Source of the DNA: Batillaria attramentaria
Taxonomy: Eukaryota; Mollusca; Gastropoda; Batillariidae
Direction of reading: 5' to 3'
DNA length: 64,000 nucleotides
NCBI GenBank assembly: GCA_018292915.2
Contig: JACVVK020000005.1
Location: 5,211,001-5,275,000 of the forward strand
Positions 1 through 10,200 of this stretch are shown here, piece by piece (the first letter of the stretch is position 1; every line of letters begins with the position of its first letter). The translations under genes were made by a program, and so were the position numbers. Under the pieces are notes generated by a model. It worked only from the letters and a program-made list of their open reading frames with translations. It had not been told where the DNA came from and did no database searches.

Positions 1-3000
1 CGGCAGCTGTGTCCCGCAGCCTGCCTGTCATGTACATAATGTACAGCACAGGTACTTGTACCCACGCACTGCTGTGTACAGGGGTGGAGCGCCTTTTGTT
101 TTGGGCATCCTTTATGCTGTTTGTATTCGTCCCCCCTCACAGTGGTATGTTGCTGGAGTAGGATATGAGAGCACCTAGTGGATTGTGCGTGTGCTGTCAA
201 GAACGGACAGCAGAAACAGATTTTGCGATTGTACAGTAGAGTTCGGACTAGAACACGTCTACTGGAACTGGCAGGACCACTGCTAAATGTACAGGCACTA
301 AAGGTGAAGGGAGATAAATCTAGAAAAGAGTAATGTCTGTGTGAAAGGTCTGTGATAAAATGAGGAGAGTAATGATGAGAGCATGGTCTGCTGTACATAA
401 ACAGGGAACCCAGGAAAAGAAAAGGAGATTGTACATATTTCTGTACTGAAGCCTTACCTCATGATCAAGAGCTGGTCTCGATGACCTTCCATGTGGCAAG
501 GTTCAGTGGGAGGTTTTGAAAATTCCCACTGGGTTGTATGTCGGGGAAAAATGGGAGTTAATACATGCGTACTGGCGGGCCACCTAACCGAGGCACCCAA
601 TCGTCAGATTTTAAATATTTGAATGGTGATTCAGATTTTAAACATTAAATTCGTGATTCAGGAGAGAGAAAAAAAAATAATGATGAAACTTGTATGAGTG
701 TGCAATAATAAAAGTATACTTACGAGGGATGCGTGAAGCTGTGTGGTTCAGGTGTACATACAAAGTAATCCTCCAGATGCAGCTTGAGGCTTTGTGAAGT
801 TGCATCACCGTAACTACACAGACAAAGCTGTTTGCTGCATGGAGAATAGGGCATTGTGTGTGAAGCTTTTCATACACACAGATTGTACAGTGCAATATAA
901 CAGGCCCTGGGATTTAATCAGATACCTGTTATTATAGGAATGCCGCATGTATATTACTGTTGGTTTTTACATGTGAATGGGTATTTGGCAAAGGGGGGAA
1001 AATGTTTAAAATATGTGTAAAAAAAAGAAGAAGAAAAGAAGAACCTTTCACTCGGTGATGGGTTCAAGAGACTCAGGTTGTGAACTTTGTTCAGTTCATC
1101 TGTGTCTGCCAGAATTGTGAACAAGTTGCGCAAATGTTGCCAGAGAACAGTATGTACACTACATACCATTGCATGCATTGCATTGGTCTTGGCTCCTATG
1201 CCGATGTTGCAAAATTACACTGAGAGCAAAAGCAGAGACGGCTGCACTTGTGACAGCAAGGTTCCTTGCTCAGTGTCTGTTTCTGCAGACAAAGATATGA
1301 CTAACCTTGACTTGTCCCTTGCTAGTCAGACATGTTGGATGTCTGGAGCGTACATCACGTTGTCATGTGTTGGCACAATGTCTGTAGGTGATTCTGATAG
1401 CGCAGTTTCACTAGTACAGACTCGACCAGTGTTAAACTTGAGTCCACACACACGGGCGGTGACTGCTCGACATTACTGCCCACACTCACGTGGCCCATTC
1501 CTCATGAGCCTTCAAAGCTCGGGCTTGGCATAACGGTCTGAGACATGCTTGACATGCTTGATGTGCATGGCTTTGCAGCCTTCCCAGAATAAGGCCTTTT
1601 ATCCTGCTCATTTGACATATGGTGAGGACTGTGAAGACAGTGGCCAGAGATCGTGGCCAAGATGTGATCAGCCCTGAAGGCTCTGTCTGGCATAACTGTC
1701 TGAGCCGTACTGGGTTTGCGTGGCTGTGTAGGCTTCCCAGAATAAGGCCATTCATACGTCACGGTTGTGACAAGAGGCGAGAACTGCACAGACTTAAGCA
1801 TTGAGGACAGGCGTGACGATTACTTCCGAAGGAAGTTGCCGTCCTTATCTTTGGTCGGAAAGCCAGGTTCTTCGACCTGAGCATTGACCAGAGATTTTTT
1901 TTATATATTTTTTTTCCTGGTGTGTCTAGTATTCTGGTTTTTTGGTTTTTTTTTTTCTTTTTTTGTTGTTATTTGTTTCCTCCAAATTGTAATCATTTGA
2001 GTAAGGTACATGTACCTTTTGTTGTAAAAATTCCCGCAAAACTCTAAGTGTGTCTTTGAGAGAGCACCTCTACAAGAAGACTAAGTGGTTAGTGAACTAG
2101 CATGGGCATTTCTACTCATATTGGGCCCATAGGCACAGTACCCCAGAAAGTAGTAGTCTGTAATACCATACATCTCCCCATAGTTCTAAAGCAGTAAAAA
2201 TTCTCAAGTTGTGATCTTTTATTAATCAGTACTGTTTTAAAACTAGCCCATTTATAATTTCAAAGGTAATTTTCAGGCATTCACATGAAGCAGGATCGCT
2301 TCAGTAAGTACTATGTAAGCAGAAATGATTTGTCTTATCTTTTAGACTTCGAGCATAATTACAGACCATATGCATCTGAAATTTTGCAGGGTTGACCTTT
2401 CCCCCCTGTTACCTGAATATGAAATATAATGAAAATACCTATGTGTACTTCCGTGTAATTCTGCACCTATGACCTGTGTGTCTTGATATATATAACTATC
2501 TTCCTCACTTTTACTTGCCAAGAGTTTGGAATGTTGCAAGGCAGCATAGAGTAAGAATCAAACGTGTCCAACATTAGCAACCAGTAATGGTCTGCTGTAT
2601 TTGATATTAATTTTGTGGGCACTTCGTCTGTCCTTTGTCAAATTAAGACTTTGTACACAATGTTGATGCTTCTCGAAAATAATTTAACAGTGTTTGGTGC
2701 TCTACATAGAATTTAGTCCTACTGGTATTCGTCTGTCCTTGTGGGTTTAGGGGGTGCGAAACTTGCCTCTGCTCTGGTTAAGGTTTTTGAGGTAACACAC
2801 ACATTTGTAAATGTGCCTATTTATATGTGGAAAAGTTGTTTTTCTGTACAATACTTTGTGTTGTGAACCTTTTTCTCCTATTAAAATTGTCTTTGGTCAT
2901 TGTAACCTTTACACGTTTGAGTTTCTGCATCAAATGATTTTACACTTATTGTCATGATACTGGATATTGCAACAACAAAAAAAAATGCATACGTTTTTCA

Positions 3001-4390
3001 CAGCTGAAGGTTGTCTGATTTTTGTAACTATAAAGGTAGTGAGCTGAGATGCCATGTGTGCTTACGCGGCCTTTATCAGAAGTACAGTATCGTTAAAAGA
3101 ACACCGACGTAAGATCATTAAAATATGAAACAAGCAGCTTTTTTCTTCTTTTTTAATATGTGTCAGAAAAACGATTCCACCATTTACATGTATTTGTATT
3201 TTCTTCTTTCATGTTTTTGCAGTGTAACTGGAAATGAACCTCAGGATTAGCAGCACATGCACACACACAAAAATATTTACAGTGAAGTGGCCTTAATAGA
3301 AAATTGCAGTACATTTTTGCATAGGTGCACATGGCATTTCAGCTTAGATTTGTTAAGGCAGCATGCAATATTTTATTAACACTCTGTCCCCAGGTCACTT
3401 CTAATGATTAGTGGCAATTGTGCATGTCTTTGCTTTCAGTAAATTAACTGAAATAACTGCAAAAGGTGAACTTCTTACGAAAGCAGCCCGCATGTTTTTG
3501 ATATATATATATAAAATCAGATTACATTTGATGTGGAACAGGTATTTCTCATGTGTAAATACACTGTATATCCGTACATATCATCTTTCTTATTCTTGGT
3601 AAATTCAGCATACATTTCACTGGGATTTCTTCTTGTGGCAAGCTGGTCACCACGAGACAAGTAGGAAACTGTTCCTGTTTCAGGATTGTAGGAAAACTTT
3701 CTGAAGTCTTGGATCTGTGTTTCAGTCAAGAGGTTGAGGGTTTTGTTTTTTGATTCTGTTGTACATTTTGAAAATGTAAGACCAGGTTCTAGCTGGCTTG
3801 CATGAGATTTTGGAGTGGCATTTATGGATTAATGAAAAAAACTTGTGGGAAACATTTTTCTCTGATGGGTGATTAAACCTGTTTTGATGTTTTATGTAGC
3901 GCTGTGATGTACAGACTAATTTATATTCTTTCCATTTTCTTTCTTCTTTCTGGGCAAATTTCAGTTCCTGGGAGAAAAGGTAAGTTTAGTTTGGTGTGTC
4001 ATAAATTTACCACAGGTGGGTTTTTATTATATAGGACAGACCTAGCCTATGGAGAAATATGGCTTCAGCCTTTTACTGTTCTGAGACTTTACAACATACC
4101 TAATATAACCTAATCCTGAAGCTTTTAGTAAACCAAACCTTTGCCTAAATGGAGAAAAACACAGAATAAAAAGACAAAAAAAAAGAAATAAAAATAATAA
4201 AAAAATTGATTCTTGTTCTGTGTGCATTCAGTGTGTGTGTGGATGGATGGGTCAGTGACATGATTAACCTGGTATCTTGAGCATCAATGGAACAGTGGTT
4301 TAATTATGGCTTTAGTTTGAAAGAAAGTGGTTTCGCCAGTTACAGAGTCTAGAGTGAGGCCACAGTAATGATGTGCTGATGAATAAAATG
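1..4390. other. Unassigned non-coding stretch, no gene recognised
   Basis: I see no recognisable coding exon here. The stretch is AT-rich with T-runs near 1897-1970. A diverged pair of ~85 bp repeats lies at about 1509-1602 and 1671-1754, both ending in CTTCCCAGAATAAGGCC. An ATTAAA at 2880-2885 in a T-rich setting could be a poly(A) signal of a transcript entering from the left, which would make 1-2900 a 3'UTR, but nothing proves that. A 15-nt island with good flanking splice signals sits at 3965-3979 (see findings). Confidence 0.4.
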
Positions 4391-4401
4391 GAAGTACAAT
4401 T

Positions 4402-4402
<1 letters not shown>

Positions 4403-4443
<41 letters not shown>
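4403..4443. repeat. (CA)n microsatellite
   Basis: About 20 uninterrupted CA units lie immediately left of the tandem-repeat element that starts at 4467. Confidence 0.95.
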
Positions 4444-4447
<4 letters not shown>

Positions 4448-4466
4448 TCCGGGCACCCTTTTTGTT

Positions 4467-4514
4467 GGCTCCCTTGTGTAACAATGGGAGTCTATGTATT
4501 AACCCTCCGTCGTC

Positions 4515-4545
<31 letters not shown>

Positions 4546-5544
4546 CCAGAAAACTTTAACGTCATTTTCTCAGAATCTACAAACAGTAGAGGCACCAAAC
4601 TTGGCATGCTGATAGACAACCACAAGACCTTTCAAAACATATCATTTTGAATGACCTTGACCCAAGGTCAAGGTCACTAAAGCTCTCTGTTTGAAAATTT
4701 TACATTGGCATTTTCTCGTAATCTACAAATGCCAGAGGTTTTAAACTTTGCATGATGATAGACATTGATAAGAACTTTACAGATATACATGTAGTCAGTG
4801 ACCTGTCAAGGTCAAGGCCGTACAAGATAGTTTTGTGAAACCTTAACATTGGCATTTTCTCAGAAACAACGAACAGCAGAGGTGCCAAACCTGGCATGGT
4901 GATAGACAGTGATAAGACCTATGCACACATACCATCTTAAATGACCTTGACTGAAGGTCAAGGCCATTAAAACAGTGTTTGGAAATTTTACATTTGCATT
5001 TTCTCAGTATCTAGAAGAATTAGAAACATCAAACTATGTGCGATGATTGACATTGGCAGCACCTTTGGCTTTACAGACATACCTGTGTTCAGTGACTTTT
5101 AGTCAAGGTCAAGGTCATGCGTTTTTTGTGAAACTTTAACCTTGGCATTTTGTCCAAAACAACACACAGTAGAGGCACCAAACGAGGCACGATGATAGAC
5201 AGCAATGAAACCTACCTTTCTGAATGACCTTGACTGAAGGTCAAGGTCATTAAAGCTGTCTGTTGTGAATTTTAACATTACTGTTTTCGGAGGAACTACA
5301 AATGCTAGAGGCATCAAACGTAGCATGATGATAGACTTTGATGAGATCTCATTTGAATGACCTTGACCAAAGGTCAAGGCTGTACAAACTGTTTCGGGGA
5401 AAATTGTAATATTGCCAGGAACTCAGAGCGCCAGACACTTTACTTAGCATGATAATGGATAGTGATAAGAGCTTTACAAACATACTTTTGTGAACGACCT
5501 TGACCTGTGTCACAAGGGAGCCATGGAGGCTTCTGCCTCTCTAG
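4467..5544 (+). mobile_element. Pearl/HINE-like tandem-repeat element, copy 1
   Basis: The copy opens with GGCTCCCTTGTG, followed by a short conserved block, a (TG)n microsatellite (about 4519-4543) and roughly seven diverged monomers of ~135-150 bp. It closes with the inverse CACAAGGGAGCC (to 5522), a small hairpin (GAGGC 5526-5530, loop TTCT, GCCTC 5535-5539) and CTAG followed by T. A second copy at 36161-37570 has the same order of parts, which defines the ends. Each monomer carries TGACCTTGAC/AAGGTCAAGGTCA-type sequence. A conserved head, microsatellite, tandem core and hairpin-CTAG tail is the layout known for mollusc pearl and other Helitron-related non-autonomous elements. The class assignment is inference, because no canonical 5' TC end is visible and there is no coding capacity. 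Confidence 0.75.
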
Positions 5545-5704
5545 TTTTTACATGTACTTGCACATTTTCAAAGTGAGTTGCCTGAACTAACATACAGTTG
5601 ACATAAAACTGTATTTAGTTTTTTTTTTAGTTTTAGTGCTTTTTTAACCTGTACAGTAATGGAACCTGTAGCTGCGGGTCTGTACATTTACCAAATTCAT
5701 TATC

Positions 5705-5727
5705 GGGGGGGGGGGGGGGGGGGGGGG
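5705..5727. repeat. poly(G) tract, 23 nt
   Basis: An uninterrupted run of 23 G. It is one of several 20+ G/C homopolymers in the window and its length is likely error-prone in the assembly. Confidence 0.9.
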
Positions 5728-5754
5728 CTTCTTTCTCTCTGCCTGCTTCAGAAA

Positions 5755-5945
5755 TGTTCAATCCACAAAAATTCAAAATAAATGCAGTTCTATTTTCTGT
5801 AACCCAGGTAGCGAAGCTGCACCCCTCACACACACGCAAATGCATATATGGATGTCCAGTGTGACACAATGGGGGTGATCCACATGTGGGTGCATTTTTG
5901 GTTCAGTCTGCAGCGTGTTGTGCCAAGATATTGTGTAGAACGCTG
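5755..5945 (+). mobile_element. SINE family C, 3' half only
   Basis: This stretch shares AAAATAAATGCAGTTCTA-type sequence, a GTCCAGTGTG block and a GGTTCAGTCTGC block with the body of the tRNA-headed repeat at 28205-28600. The tRNA-like head is absent, as in a 5'-truncated copy. Confidence 0.55.
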
Positions 5946-6722
5946 ATGTCATACGCATAATATAATGATTGGCGATTTGCAGGGTGCCGTGGAAACTCTT
6001 ATGCAGTAGCATGCTTGTGGCGCCTTTGGGTTGGGGGAAAGAAATAAGAGAGAGTTAAAAAACAACAAGAACAACAAAAACACTTTCGCTTACTTTAAGG
6101 CTGTACCTTGATAAACAACAAACAACATTCACTGGCACGTACTCTGATACCCAGTGTCACTCAGCAAAACGAGGTCAGTAGAAAACTTTCCACTACTAAA
6201 AATGACGGTGCAAGTACAGATTGCGCCTGATGAACGACCAACAGACCTTCAAACAGCGGTAAGTACCACACCGAAGTACACTGTAATAATATTATAATAG
6301 AGGCAGGGGACAATATTCTGTAGCAGACGACGTACTGCGGCGCAAGAAAGGTAACTCTCATGAAAAAATTTGGGAACTAGGGGCGGCTACTTTGAACGAA
6401 AAGCCTGGCAAAGTTTACATAAAGGCATACTTTGTAATTTTGGAACAACTCAGGTGACTTATTTCTACAGATTAGCCGTCGAATGAGCTAAAGAAGAGGA
6501 AAAGAGGATTCCTGTGTTGATAAGTTTTCACTGTGTGAAAGAGGTATTGTTTGGTGATTGATGCCACTGCAGGGACCCATGCCGTGCAAAGTTTACTTTG
6601 GGCAGGTGTGAAACGGCACTTGAAAATCACAACAGGTTAAACGCTTAACTGTTTGTTTGGTGGGTTTTTTTTTTGGCGTTCGCGGACAAGGTTACAATTG
6701 CTATACTTGGATAGATTGTAAA

Positions 6723-7002
6723 GGTAATCTTGAAGAATAGTATACGAAATTCTGGGAGCTATTTGCACGCACTTTTTCGGGTGCTTTCGGTTCTCCTCGA
6801 TGCAAAGAGACGTTAGACACCCTCACCTGCTCACTTTGACCTCTCCTTCCCCACAAACATGCACAAAATATCCTGAAATGACTGCCGACCGCAGCCGAGC
6901 AGTCATCTCTAACGTCTCTTTGCATCGAGCAGAACCGAAAGCACCCGAAAAAGTGCGTGCAAATAGCTCCCAGAATTTCGTATACTATTCTTCAAGATTA
7001 CC
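6723..7002. mobile_element. Foldback MITE with 95 bp terminal inverted repeats
   Basis: Arm 6723-6817 is the reverse complement of 6908-7002 over 95 bp with one visible mismatch. The 90 bp spacer contains a smaller inverted pair (ATGACTGC ... GCAGTCAT). The flanks are GATTGTAAA (6714-6722) and GACTGTAAA (7003-7011), a 9 bp direct repeat matching at 8 of 9 positions. Long TIRs with 9 bp target-site duplications are typical of Mutator-like elements; that class is an inference. It lies ~230 bp upstream of the RDH13 start codon, in the promoter, 5'UTR or a 5' intron. Confidence 0.8.
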
Positions 7003-7229
7003 GACTGTAAAACTTAACCGATGTATTCACCACTTTCCATTTGTGTTCACTGTTAGGTCATTGGGCAGCCGTTGATCACTAGCACAGGGGGTCATATATC
7101 AACTCAAAACTCCCACTGTTCTGTTGTGCCTTCATGTAGTGTGCATTGCAAAACGTACACGTTCATCTACTGCTTTTGCAGAACGTGGAACTTTAAAGAG
7201 GAAAGCTGTCTGAACTTTGACACAGCAGG

Positions 7230-10200
7230 ATGTCACTTCCACCATATATAGTGCCACTCAGTATTCTTGGAACAGCTGCAGGGGGTTTAGTTCTGCTTAA
7301 GTAAGTACAATGCTACATAAGGTGTATGATCATGATCTACAGGTTTATTTGGAACTTTTTCAGCTTTGTTTGGTGGCATTTTTGTGGTTGTTCTTTGTAG
7401 ATTAATCTACAAAAAATACCACAGAACAGGGATTCACATCCACGTCGGTCATCGGTCATAGACGGATAGTTTTTTGAAATGTCTGATAAAGTTTCTCGGC
7501 AGCAGGACAAATGTCCTATTGATATAGCCAAACAGAAGTCAAATGTCCGATTTCATTTGCTTTGGCTCGGACTGACATTGTGTATAATTTGCGCCAGCTT
7601 GGAACGATCATTTCTGTCACTGGTATTTTCTTTTCCCGATTGCACATCAGATTGTATCTCCGCCGTTTTCATGAGCGAGGCTGGGGGAGGGTGGCGGAGA
7701 TGGGTACAGCAAAAGTCATGGTCCAATCGAGGCTGAGCTTTCATCTTGCTTTGTAGTGTGGTGCAGTGCTCACGCAGGGTGTGCGCTGAGGAGCCCGGGT
7801 GGCTCAGACATACGTGGATTTTTTTTTGGGGGGGGGGGGGTGACTGTAACTGTATCAGTAAAGCCATCTGTTCTCTCTTTGGGCCTTTCACTTCCAGATA
7901 CAGGTCTGGCAGAGGGAGGGAGGGAGAATTTAGTCAGATTTTTTTATGTTTTCTTATTTTATAAAGCGCCTTGAGTTAATCTTTGTTATTTTTATTATTA
8001 TTTGAATAACTTACTTACTTAGGCCCTTGGCTCCACGTGGAGCATAGGCCATCGACAACCCTTCGCCATCGCACTCTGTTCTGGGCTATTCTTGCCACTC
8101 CAGTCCAGTTGGTCCCCTGCTTACATAGCTCTGCCTCAGTGTCCCGCCTCCAGCTGTTGCGAGGCCGGCCTCTCTTCCTTTTCCCCTGCGGGTTCCATGT
8201 CAGGGCTTGGCGTGTGGTGCTGGATGCTGGTTTCCTGAGGGTGTGTCCAATCCAGCCCCACTTCCTCCGCAGGATCTGCTTGGCCACTGGTTCCTGCCCC
8301 GCTCGCTCCCACAGCTCTTCATTCCGGATCTTCTCTGGCCATCGGATGTTGAAGATGCGCCTCAGACAGGTGTTGAGAAATGTCTGGATCTTCTGCTGCA
8401 TCGTCTTCGTTGTCCTCCATGTTTCGCATCCGTAGAGCAGAACTGACTTCACGTTGGAGTTGAAGATGCGAAGTTTGGTTCTTATGCTGACAACTTTGGA
8501 TGCCCAGACGTTCTTCAGCATGACCATTGCTGCCCTTGCCTTGCCAATTCTGGCTGTGACGTCTCGGTCTGTGCCTCCCTGTCCATCAACCACACTCCCC
8601 AGGTAGACAAAAGACTCCACCTCCCTGATGGGCTCTCCACCGACTGTGACTGGTGTGTTGGCAGTGGTGTTGATCTTCATCAGCTCGGTTTTCTTCCTGT
8701 TGATCTTGAGCCCTGTTCCGGCTGATGTGGCTTCCAGGCACGTAGTCTTGTCCTGCATCTGGCTGTGGCTGTGAGACAGGAGCGCCAGGTCGTCCGCAAA
8801 GTCGAGGTCATCCAGCTGCGTCCAGAGTGTCCACTGTATCCCGTTTTTCCTGCCTGCTGTAGTGGTCTTCATGATCCAGTCGATGACCAGGAGGAAGAGA
8901 AACGGGGACAACAGGCATCCCTGGCGGACTCCGGTCTTCACCTCGAAGCTTTCTGACAACTGGCCGGCATGGGCAATCCTGCAGCTCATGTCTTGGTAGG
9001 TGCACTGGATCAGGGAGATGATCTTCCCGGGAACTCCATAGTGCCTTAGCAGCTTCCACAGCGCCTCTCTGTCTACACTGTCGAAGGCCTTCTCATAGTC
9101 TATGAAGTTGATGTAGAGGGGGGAGTTCCACTCCAGTGACTGCTCCACAATGATGCGTAGGCTGGCAATCTGGTCAGCGCAGGACCTGTTCCTGCGAAAG
9201 CCTGCCTGCTGGTCTCGGAGCATGGGGTCGACTGCCTCTCTCATCCTCTCCAGTAGAATTCTGTTGAGAACCTTGCCTGGCACTGACAGGAGCATGATCC
9301 CTCGGTAGTTGCTGCAGTCCCTGAGGTCCCCTTTCTTTGGCAGCTTGATGACGATCCCTTCTTTCCACTGGGCTGGCACCTCTTCCTTCTCCCAGATCTT
9401 GCTGAACAGGCTGTGCAGCATGTTGACGGCTGTCTCTGTGTCTGCTTTAATGGCTTCTGCTGGTATCTCGTCCGGCCCTGCAGCTTTCCCATTTCTCAGT
9501 GTCATGATGGCTTTCCTGATCTCCGCCTTAGAGGGCTTGTCACAGTTGATGGGTAGTTCTGTCTCAGCTGGTGGGATGTCTGGTGGTGTTTCAGGGATGG
9601 GGCGATTTAACAGCTCCCTGAAGTGTTCTGCCCATCGCTTCAGCTGTTCCTCAGTTGTTGTCAGTGGGTGCCCGTTCTTGTCCTTCACTGGTTTGTCTGT
9701 CTGCTGAAATTTGCCCATGAGCTTCTTGGTCACCTGGTACAGGTCTTTTAGATTCCCTTGTCGGGCTGCTTCCTCTGCTTGACTGGCCAGGTTGTCGATG
9801 TAGTCCCTCTTGTCCTTCCTGGTGCTCCTCTTCACTTCTCTGTCAGCTGCTGTGTATTCCTCTTGTGCCTTTGCCTTAGCTCTTCTTGTTCGGCTCGTGT
9901 TCAGTGCAGTTTTCTTCTCTTTCCTAACTTCCAGCTTCTGGATGGTATCAGCAGAGATCCATTCCTTATGTTGGGTCTTTCTCTTGCCAAGGACCTCTTC
10001 GCATGTGTCGTGCCAGAGTTTCTTGCTGTGTTCCCACTGTGTCTCGATGTCCATTTCACTGTCTTCTATCAGGTCTTGCAGTGGCTGGAACCTGTTGGAA
10101 AGGCTGATCCGGAATGCTGCTTGTGTGTCTGTGTTCCTGAGAAGTCCAACGTTGTACCTGGTCCGTGTGCTGTTGGCGTTGGTGTGCCTCTTGAGCCGAA

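Noticed and set aside
1087..1533. 148-codon frame on the + strand
   Set aside because: No recognisable domain, no splice context, starts inside AT-rich repeat-like sequence and overlaps the diverged 85 bp repeats; most likely chance.
3517..3740. 70-codon minus-strand frame with protein-like composition (TETQIQDFRKFSYNPETGTV)
   Set aside because: The peptide looks plausible and an acceptor-like site precedes it, but I recognise no family and find no partner exons; could be a decayed exon. Left out of the annotation.
4401..4650. Frames across (CA)n/(TG)n tracts
   Set aside because: Products are pure Cys-Val or His-Thr repeats created by dinucleotide microsatellites, here and at many other sites.
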